Shown here piece by piece: positions 34,656-40,809 of a stretch of DNA of 40,809 bases (positions are counted from its first letter, which is position 1; every line of letters starts with the position of its first letter). The notes under the pieces are model-generated. The model ran no database searches. It saw only the letters and a list, made by a program, of their open reading frames with translations, and was not told where the DNA came from. Source of the stretch: an uncultured Pirellulaceae bacterium (lineage in GTDB: Bacteria; Planctomycetota; Planctomycetia; Pirellulales; Pirellulaceae). Made by a program: the position numbers and the translations under genes. The stretch covers positions 1 to 40,809 of the forward strand of contig CALHPU010000008.1 of NCBI GenBank assembly GCA_938036435.1. Direction: 5' to 3'.

Positions 34656-35987
34656 TTACACTCGCCGAAGCGCCTCAATCGGGTCCAGCGAAGCGGCGCG
34701 TTTGGCGGGGTAGATGCCAAAAACCAGCCCTGTGGCCATCGCGACCAGAACCGCGACCACCGGAGCCCAGAAAGTCACCGCTGTCTCGCGCCCTGAAAAC
34801 CAACTGATCAAAGGCGGAGCACTGAGTCCGATCAACGCGCCCAACAACGCGCCGGTGCCAGAAAGGACCAGCGTCTCGACCATAAACTGCAACGTGATAT
34901 CGGACTGTTTCGCACCAAGGGCTCTGCGGATGCCAATTTCGCCGGTGCGCTCGCTGACGGTGGCAAGCATGATATTCATGATCCCAATCCCACCGACCAA
35001 AAGTGAAATCGCAGCGATCCCGCCCAAAACAAAATTGAAAATACGTTGGTAGGCGCGCCGTTGCTCCAACAAATCCAACGGGATCGTGATAACGTAATCT
35101 TCATTCGCATGAGTACTCGCCAGTAAGCTCTTGATCGCCGCCGCCGTACTTTTGACTTCAGAGGGCTCGTAGACCTGCACCGTCATCTGGCTTAATTCCA
35201 ATTTTTCCCGCTTAAAATTGCCGTCTTTGCGTTCGATCAGCGTTGCGCCAATGCGTTTTTGATCCGTCGTTAACGGAATGTAGATGTCTCTGTTGAAATT
35301 CTGAGCAGCCAGACTCGATCCAGCTCCAGCCGATGACATTTTTGGAGCTGCCACACCGACGACAACGAAACGGTACTTATTGGCAACTTGAACCGATTTA
35401 CCGATGGCCGATTCGAAGCGAAAAAGCTTGGACGCAAGCTGGGCTCCTAAGACGCAAACGTTGGCTTGGCTGTTGACGTCACCGCCCTCAATAAACCGTC
35501 CCTCAGCCATTTCGAGAAGATTTGCATCAGCATAATCGGGTTCCAACCCCACCAGTCGCGCCTCGACCATCTGATCACGGTATCGCGTCTCGTAGCGAAA
35601 CTCGCGAAAGGGCGCGATCTTCCTTACGGTGTCTAACGTTTCGTTGATCCGCTTCAGATCGGCAAACGTCAGACCGTACTCTAACGTTCGATCGTTAGTC
35701 TGTTCTTTGCGATCTTCATCGGTGGGTTTGATGCTACGCACGATGATGTTGTTGATGCCGAGCGATTCGATTTCGCGCTGAGCCTCCAGTCCAGCTCCCT
35801 CACCGATGGCCAACATAATGATGACCGACGCAACACCAATGACTAGACCAAGAATCGTCAAGAAAGAACGCAACTTGTGCAACAGCAGAGAACGCAGGGA
35901 CATCCGAATCATCGCGTAAAGCTTCGTCGTTCGAGCGCCCAGTGAGTCAGAGACTGCCCCGCCATCGGTTGAATCTGGAATCGGCAT
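34656..35987 (-). CDS. FtsX/MacB-type ABC transporter permease (no ATPase domain)
   Basis: Inner-membrane permease of a mechanotransmission ABC system. After a ~35-residue tail, the first helix reads LTILGLVIGVASVIIMLAIG. A ~230-residue periplasmic MacB-PCD-like domain follows. Then three C-terminal FtsX helices: about 325-350 (VLGGIAAISLLVGGIGIMNI), 370-395 and 405-430. Between them the conserved cytoplasmic loop ERTGEIGIRRALGAKQSDI is seen. The 443-residue length equals the membrane part of MacB, without the N-terminal ATPase. An internal ATG around 35912 (MIRMSLRS) is an alternative start. The gene begins five bases after the stop of the HlyD-like gene, so they form an operon. The ATPase subunit is not encoded between or beside them in this window. 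Confidence 0.9.
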   Translation of the reverse strand: MPIPDSTDGGAVSDSLGARTTKLYAMIRMSLRSLLLHKLRSFLTILGLVIGVASVIIMLAIGEGAGLEAQREIESLGINNIIVRSIKPTDEDRKEQTNDRTLEYGLTFADLKRINETLDTVRKIAPFREFRYETRYRDQMVEARLVGLEPDYADANLLEMAEGRFIEGGDVNSQANVCVLGAQLASKLFRFESAIGKSVQVANKYRFVVVGVAAPKMSSAGAGSSLAAQNFNRDIYIPLTTDQKRIGATLIERKDGNFKREKLELSQMTVQVYEPSEVKSTAAAIKSLLASTHANEDYVITIPLDLLEQRRAYQRIFNFVLGGIAAISLLVGGIGIMNIMLATVSERTGEIGIRRALGAKQSDITLQFMVETLVLSGTGALLGALIGLSAPPLISWFSGRETAVTFWAPVVAVLVAMATGLVFGIYPAKRAASLDPIEALRRV

Positions 35988-35992
35988 TGCGT

Positions 35993-38029
35993 CTACTCCA
36001 GAGTTGGGCTGTCAGAATCAGAAGGGCTGGCCGCATCGGTAGAAGACTCTGTTACCTCAGACTCTGTTACTTCAGACTCTGTTACTTCAGCTGTATCGCT
36101 ATCGGAATCTGCCGGCTGCGACTTTTCCGTTTCAGTCGCCTCTGCAGGATCATCAATATTGCTTTCCCCTTCATCGGCCTCCGCAGGGGCGTCGGAACCA
36201 TTAGCCCCAGCGCTTTTATTAGAATCCGATCGCTCTTTCTCGTTTGCTTCATCCGCCTTTTTCTTTTCTTCTGCCTTCTTCTCAGCAGCATCGGCATCTT
36301 CGACGGCCGCCTGTTCCTCAGGGCTCAACGCCAATGAATCTCCCTCGCTAGAGCCGGCTTGAAGATCGTCGGGGTCAAAGAAGGCTAGGCCACGTTGATA
36401 CGCATCGAGTGCAACGACTTGATCGGTTTCCACCCCCTCTTCAATTGCGACAAACGAAAGATTCGAATTGCCAACCTTCACCTCGCGTGACTCAAATTCA
36501 CCTTTCGCGTTTTTAACAAAGACGAATTTCTTATTACCAAAACTAGTCACCGCCTGAATCGGCACCGCCAATATGTCCTCGTACTTCCCAACATAAATTT
36601 CTACTTCGGCCGTCATCCCGGGCTTAAGTTTTATTTTCCTAGGGAACTCATCGATCGTGACGATGACTTGGTAATTGTTTGACGCCTCACGACGAGTCGA
36701 GGCGGACAAAGGAGACACACTTTTCACCGTGCCATAGAGAGTTTTGTCGGAGAACGCATCGACCTTGACCAACGCCTTTTGTTTCACTTTAACTTTACTA
36801 ACGAGCGTTTCGTGAACACCGACCTTAACTTGCATTCTGTTCATGTCGGGCAGCACGAATACCGGTTGGTTTCGATAAATTGTTCCGCCCTCGTGCGCTT
36901 TCTCGCCGTCCCATCGACTTCGTGCGTAGGCCAACGTGCCTTTCTGCGGGGCGGCCATCACATGTTTCTCAAGATTCTTTTTTTCCTCGTCCAAACGGCT
37001 TTGCTGAATTTTCAGACCTCGCTGTTCGTTCTTGAGTTTATCTTCCGCCTGTGCAAGTTTCGCGGCGGCAGTAGTTTTGGCCGCCTCCAACGCGAATTCC
37101 GCTTCGATTGCCAACCCTTTAAATTCGGCCAAACTTTTGACATGTTCAAACTTGACGAGCGAATTCAGTTTTTGCTTGGCACTTTTGAGTCTAAGTTCAG
37201 CGCTTTTGACCACTTGTTCCGCCTCACGCAATTGCTCGTATGAGCGTACTCTGCGTTTGACAAGCACCCGCATATTTTCACGGTCCCGACGGGCTTTGTC
37301 GACGGTCGTTTGAGCTTCCGATATCGTGCCTTCAATTTCGGAACGTGACACCAAATAGTCACCCTCCTGGTACTTTTTTAGGTCCAACCTCGCAAATTCC
37401 AACGTCTGTTGGGCCTTGCGAATGAGGCTCGCATTTTCGTCCTTCTGGACTTTCAGATCTTGTTCTGCCGATTCAACTTCGGTTTTCTCCTCATTGACGC
37501 GCGCGGTTCGTTCGGTAATTTGTTTGTCAATTTCAGAGGTGTCAAATTTCGCAACGATTTGACCTTTCTCAACAATCGAACCTTCTGGGGCAAGAAAGAT
37601 CAACTTGTTGTCGTAGCTGTCGATCTCACAAGTTCCAGTAACTGTACTTTGACTCTCTAGCTCGCCCTGTTCGACCACTTTATCAATCAACGTGGTAAGA
37701 CGTGCGACAGCAGTAGGCACATCGGAAATGTCTTCACCGGCAGAGCCCGTGTTAGCGTAGATCAGATAGATTCCCACGCCGAGAGCCAACAACACCAATG
37801 CCGGGATAACTCGAGCGTTTCGCTTGGTCGATTGAGGCGGGCTCGGGAGGGGTGGGCGGTTCTGCTTTGAAGTTGGGAGAGTCTCTTGGCTGTTCGACTG
37901 ATGGATCTTCGGAGGAGGGTTGGTCAATGCGGTCGTCGACTTGGACGTCTGATTCGGTTTCGTATGGGAGTCGTTCTTCGACGAATTCTTCATTGTTGAC
38001 GGGTATGGTTTTGAAGTCTTCTTGTTCAT
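35993..38029 (-). CDS. HlyD/MacA-type periplasmic adaptor with long cytoplasmic and acidic tails
   Basis: Membrane-fusion protein linking an inner-membrane permease to a TolC-type channel. A ~70-residue Ser/Lys/Thr/Pro-rich N-terminus precedes one helix (VIPALVLLALGVGIYLIYA). Next come the lipoyl half-motif (IDKVVEQGELES) and a long coiled-coil hairpin (EEKTEVESAEQDLKVQK and on to about residue 350). The second lipoyl half, a beta-barrel (MQVKVGVHETLVSKVKV) and MacA-like membrane-proximal strands (FPRKIKLKPGMTAEVEIYVG) follow. The last ~110 residues are acidic and Ser-rich. ATG 38029 is chosen for the upstream AGGGG; ATG 38050 is in frame. Either way the 5' end overlaps the TolC-like gene by about 280 bases. 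Confidence 0.88.
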   Translation of the reverse strand: MNKKTSKPYPSTMKNSSKNDSHTKPNQTSKSTTALTNPPPKIHQSNSQETLPTSKQNRPPLPSPPQSTKRNARVIPALVLLALGVGIYLIYANTGSAGEDISDVPTAVARLTTLIDKVVEQGELESQSTVTGTCEIDSYDNKLIFLAPEGSIVEKGQIVAKFDTSEIDKQITERTARVNEEKTEVESAEQDLKVQKDENASLIRKAQQTLEFARLDLKKYQEGDYLVSRSEIEGTISEAQTTVDKARRDRENMRVLVKRRVRSYEQLREAEQVVKSAELRLKSAKQKLNSLVKFEHVKSLAEFKGLAIEAEFALEAAKTTAAAKLAQAEDKLKNEQRGLKIQQSRLDEEKKNLEKHVMAAPQKGTLAYARSRWDGEKAHEGGTIYRNQPVFVLPDMNRMQVKVGVHETLVSKVKVKQKALVKVDAFSDKTLYGTVKSVSPLSASTRREASNNYQVIVTIDEFPRKIKLKPGMTAEVEIYVGKYEDILAVPIQAVTSFGNKKFVFVKNAKGEFESREVKVGNSNLSFVAIEEGVETDQVVALDAYQRGLAFFDPDDLQAGSSEGDSLALSPEEQAAVEDADAAEKKAEEKKKADEANEKERSDSNKSAGANGSDAPAEADEGESNIDDPAEATETEKSQPADSDSDTAEVTESEVTESEVTESSTDAASPSDSDSPTLE
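36046..36090 (-). repeat. In-frame 15-bp x 3 tandem repeat in the adaptor gene
   Basis: Three head-to-tail 15-bp units (36046-36060, 36061-36075, 36076-36090) differ by one base in the first unit. They encode the repeated peptide EVTES in the acidic C-terminal tail. Unit number can change without breaking the frame. Confidence 0.8.
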
Positions 38030-40433
38030 TGATCCAGTTCCCCTGCTCATCTAATTGTAGCAATTCTAAATCAACAAAAATCTCAATGCGAGAAGTTTCG
38101 TACTGAATCCAAGTGGAAATTAGTTGCGTTTTAGCATTTCGTAGACCCTGAAGAGCGTTTAGAAGGTCTTGTGTCAGACTCGAGTCACCTGTCGTCGCGG
38201 TACGCAGACTGAACTGCGCTTGTTCGACCTGCCGAGTCGCAGCGATCAAACTCTGTCGCGCGATCTGAAAGCTAAAGCGGTTCGTCCGAAGCTCACGCAG
38301 ATCCAATCGCACTTGATTTACAATGCTGTCCTCGGTCGCCATGTACTGACGACGAGTGTTCTGGTAGTTAATCTCCGCAAGCCGCCAATTGTTTCGTTCG
38401 TTGAATCGATTCAGTGGTCCGTCGAACTCTACGCCTACATTGTACTGATTATTTTCACTATCGAAGCGAAATGCGTTGTCGCTATCGTCGTCGGACTGCA
38501 GATTTGCAGATGCCGTTACCGAAAGATCTGACTCCAGTTGGTCTGCCGCAATTTCGACCTGCCGGTAAGCATCAACGACAAACGCTTTGGCATTCTTTAG
38601 ATCTAGGCGGTTGGCCAACGCTATTTCGACTGCTCGATCGGTTTCTAAATCCAATGGCTTTATATCAATTAAGAACAACCGGATCTGCGTCTGCGCGACA
38701 AATAGCGTGCTTGCACGATCTTTCAGCCCACCGGGTTGAGCGATCAGCAATTGGAGTTTCTTCCATGCCTCAATACGCTTTTGATCGACCGACATCTCTT
38801 GGTCGTCCTCAGTCTCCTCGATGTCGAGAGCGGAACTGTCCTGATCGCCATCACTGGTAAGTTCAAGTTCCTCCAGTGGTTGCTCGTATTGCTTTTCGGC
38901 GTCCTCGTATTGAGTGTCTAGATCGTCAAGTAATGCGTACAAACGTTTGATCAAGGATCGCTGTTGATCAAAGTCAATTTTTTCGGCTTCAGCATCATCA
39001 GATGGAGTCTTTCCTAATGAGGAATCCCACTGGGTTAACTCCTTCCGCACACTATCCATCGCGTCCTTGATTTCTTCAGAGTGCTGTTTGATACGGTTGT
39101 AGGTATTCTCGATAAAATCGTCGGGAGCCACATCTGGCGGGAGGTATTCTGAGAGTGACTGCTCCAAATCTTCGACGCTCTTTTGTAAAGCTTCCACCTC
39201 GGCGCTATTAAGCGTGAACGGGTCGAGGATCGATTCGTCCAACTTTATCTTTATACGAGCAGGCAAGCCCAGAAGGAATTTGAACTGATCTGAAGCTGTT
39301 TGTAGCGACTGCTCGGAATTGATCAGAGTGACACGGCCCTGCTGGTATTGTTGAAAAAATTGATCTACTTGAATCGGTGAAACCAAATCAAGCTCCAGCA
39401 AAGTATTGTGCTCCTCAAGATTCAACTCAAGGTTACGAAGGTTTTCGGCATCGATGCGAACCGACTGAGCTTGATTGAGTAGGTTGAGATAGGCACTGAC
39501 GTTGGCCAAGTAAAACTGACGCCTAAAGCGCGCGAAATCCCTCGCGCCGTACAATAAATTTCGCTCTGCCTGAGTAAGCGATTCGGTGCGGATGTGACGA
39601 AAAGCACCTCGCAGTAACGGCTGTGTGGCGCTCAGGAGTATGTTTCCTGCTGAGAAGTTTGCCGGACCAGCACCACCGAGTTGCCAAGTAAATGAATTAA
39701 CGAGACTGGCGGCGAACTGCCCGCCGGCGGCGAGGTTCCGCACGGCCCCAATTTGATTGACGGTGCTCAAATTTCGAATGGCATTAATGCCATCGGACTG
39801 CGCTGCGAAATTCGTTCCGCTACCACCAAACCAATTCAAATCAAACTCGAATTGGTTTCCGGACAAATTCAACGCTGTTGCGTAAAGTTGTTCGACCGCA
39901 TTTTGGTAGTCGCGACTATTGAGCAACGCCATCTGCACGGTCGTGTGTCGGTCGAGCTCAAGTTCTCCGTCTTCGTTGAGAGAAAGTTGATGGTCCCACA
40001 CTCCATTTTCCACCGAGGCCTGATAGCCACGTTGGTCCCAAAACTTAACTGCCTTGGGCGAATTATAGGGACGCCTCATATAAAGATTTGCAGCAGGATC
40101 ATCTGGCGGCAACGGTCCACAGTCGGCCTCGTTGTGGTCGGCCAAACGCGAATGATGGGCTGGTTCGACAAGACGCTCTGGCGTAATCCAAAGAGGATCG
40201 GTTTGTCTCGACTTAATCAGTCGATAAGCATCGCGATCGGCCCAGATTCGGTAAGTGCCGCGGCTACATCCTGCGCATAGGAAAACTGCAACGCATAAGA
40301 AACTCAAGCGCACAGAAAAGGAAAAGCAATCAAACTTGAGATGCTCAATCAGCAAATTCGGGCCCAAGCTAGGGAAAAACGAGGGAAACACGGAAAGAAC
40401 CTTCCCGCTATACTTCGTCCAGCCGATAGGCAT
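37752..40433 (-). CDS. TolC-like outer-membrane efflux lipoprotein
   Basis: Outer-membrane channel component of a tripartite pump. The N-terminus has a hydrophobic segment ending in the lipobox LCAGC, so it is probably a lipoprotein. About 893 residues, longer than TolC (~470), because a charged Asp/Glu/Gln-rich coiled-coil stretch (about 360-540 from the start) is inserted. Outer-membrane efflux repeats flank it: QAERNLLYGARDFARFRRQFYL and ALANRLDLKNAKAFV. ATG 40433 is chosen for AGGA five bases ahead; an upstream start at 40493 and a TTG at 40355 that gives a more usual signal length remain possible. The C-terminal ~90 residues are low complexity, Pro/Glu/Ser-rich, and are encoded by the DNA that also encodes the start of the adaptor in another frame. 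Confidence 0.85.
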   Translation of the reverse strand: MPIGWTKYSGKVLSVFPSFFPSLGPNLLIEHLKFDCFSFSVRLSFLCVAVFLCAGCSRGTYRIWADRDAYRLIKSRQTDPLWITPERLVEPAHHSRLADHNEADCGPLPPDDPAANLYMRRPYNSPKAVKFWDQRGYQASVENGVWDHQLSLNEDGELELDRHTTVQMALLNSRDYQNAVEQLYATALNLSGNQFEFDLNWFGGSGTNFAAQSDGINAIRNLSTVNQIGAVRNLAAGGQFAASLVNSFTWQLGGAGPANFSAGNILLSATQPLLRGAFRHIRTESLTQAERNLLYGARDFARFRRQFYLANVSAYLNLLNQAQSVRIDAENLRNLELNLEEHNTLLELDLVSPIQVDQFFQQYQQGRVTLINSEQSLQTASDQFKFLLGLPARIKIKLDESILDPFTLNSAEVEALQKSVEDLEQSLSEYLPPDVAPDDFIENTYNRIKQHSEEIKDAMDSVRKELTQWDSSLGKTPSDDAEAEKIDFDQQRSLIKRLYALLDDLDTQYEDAEKQYEQPLEELELTSDGDQDSSALDIEETEDDQEMSVDQKRIEAWKKLQLLIAQPGGLKDRASTLFVAQTQIRLFLIDIKPLDLETDRAVEIALANRLDLKNAKAFVVDAYRQVEIAADQLESDLSVTASANLQSDDDSDNAFRFDSENNQYNVGVEFDGPLNRFNERNNWRLAEINYQNTRRQYMATEDSIVNQVRLDLRELRTNRFSFQIARQSLIAATRQVEQAQFSLRTATTGDSSLTQDLLNALQGLRNAKTQLISTWIQYETSRIEIFVDLELLQLDEQGNWINEQEDFKTIPVNNEEFVEERLPYETESDVQVDDRIDQPSSEDPSVEQPRDSPNFKAEPPTPPEPASIDQAKRSSYPGIGVVGSRRGNLSDLR

Positions 40434-40559
40434 ATGTTTCCTAAAAAGCATAACTAGAAGGCCCTGCAAGAGTGGCACCGCCGTCAAAGTCAACCTGCTT
40501 TAGCCAATCTGCTGCGATTCAAACACGGCCTGATCCAGCTCACACCCGCAGGGTTAAAG

Positions 40560-40787
40560 TTTTGAAGTTGCACATCTGAAAGCAAATTTCACATTCTGTT
40601 TGACCAAACGCACGTTAATCTGAAATCGCGAAGCGTTTCAATACAAGCCCGACGCGCAAGCGAGGTCAATACAAGCCCGACGCGCAAGCGAGGTCAATAC
40701 AAGCCCGACGCGCAAGCGAGGGATCCGTAAATCCACGGAAATATCCGCTCGCTCGCGCGTCGGGCTTGTATTGGTGCAACTTCAAAA
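40560..40787 (-). repeat. MITE-like palindromic element, copy B (228 bp)
   Basis: The same 14-bp terminal inverted repeats as copy A lie at 40560-40573 and 40774-40787. The internal segments found in copy A (CGAAGCGTTTCA next to ATACAAGCCCG) recur here as the reverse complement, so this copy is inverted relative to 3020-3191. It is about 56 bp longer, which matches two extra tandem units of 28 bp. It begins about 130 bases upstream of the TolC-like gene start. Confidence 0.75.
40638..40721. repeat. Perfect 28-bp x 3 tandem repeat inside copy B
   Basis: Three identical, directly abutting 28-bp units at 40638-40665, 40666-40693 and 40694-40721. Each begins TCAATACAAGCCCGACG. The matching inverted arm follows once, at about 40748-40773. 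No spacers separate the units. Confidence 0.9.
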
Positions 40788-40809
40788 TGCGCAAGCAAGG
40801 AATCAGGAA

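Noticed and set aside
40638-40721. Three identical 28-bp units as a CRISPR array
   Set aside because: The units abut with no spacers and form part of a palindromic element; no cas gene is present.

Overview
The window looks like chromosomal DNA of a planctomycete, most likely a Pirellulaceae-type marine relative of Rhodopirellula. This is inferred from three things: a secreted sugar hydrolase ending in a two-repeat dockerin-like module, an M50 peptidase fused to a HlyD-like arm, and many dispersed palindromic repeats between genes. No rRNA, tRNA, CRISPR array, prophage or transposase gene was seen. About 25 protein genes are supported.

Layout. 1-3.6 kb: rimO (minus) is divergent from a tandem-GNAT acetyltransferase, followed by a MITE-like palindromic element. 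3.6-8.4 kb: an ABC-2 type transport operon (ATPase, permease with a large external domain, membrane-anchored helical protein with a 4-base ATGA overlap). 8.6-12.6 kb: a secreted GH86-like agarase/porphyranase candidate, a convergent transglutaminase-like exported protein, and a small unknown protein. 12.6-13.5 kb: a gene-free stretch full of hairpins and repeats. 13.5-20.4 kb: two overlapping M16 peptidase genes whose active-site halves are complementary, a CtpA-type S41 protease, an M42 aminopeptidase and an acyl-lipid/acyl-CoA desaturase. 21.0-24.9 kb: a long disordered RGG/SR-rich protein, a TerB-like protein and a four-helix membrane protein. 25.1-28.4 kb (minus): an M50/HlyD-like membrane protein with a polyprenyl-phosphate-type glycosyltransferase. 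28.4-29.2 kb: a gap holding a candidate structured RNA with an intrinsic terminator on the minus strand. 29.2-33.1 kb: carA, a PAS-GGDEF protein, tmk and holB. 33.1-40.4 kb (minus): a tripartite-pump operon (TolC-like lipoprotein, HlyD/MacA-like adaptor, FtsX/MacB-like permease) with no ATPase gene beside it, then a polytopic membrane protein. The right edge carries a second, inverted copy of the MITE-like element with an internal 3 x 28-bp tandem repeat.

How the parts work together. Much of the window concerns the cell envelope and export: two ABC-type systems, an M50/adaptor fusion, periplasmic proteases, lipid desaturation and a secreted polysaccharidase. The carA-tmk-holB stretch joins nucleotide supply to replication, with a signalling protein translationally coupled to carA. 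The items most worth a second look are the candidate RNA at 28.74-28.88 kb, the RGG-rich protein, the paired MITE-like elements, the repeat pair with a constant 34-nt loop, the complementary M16 pair, and the pump operon with overlapping genes and a missing ATPase. Functions come from motif recognition by eye; no database search was possible.
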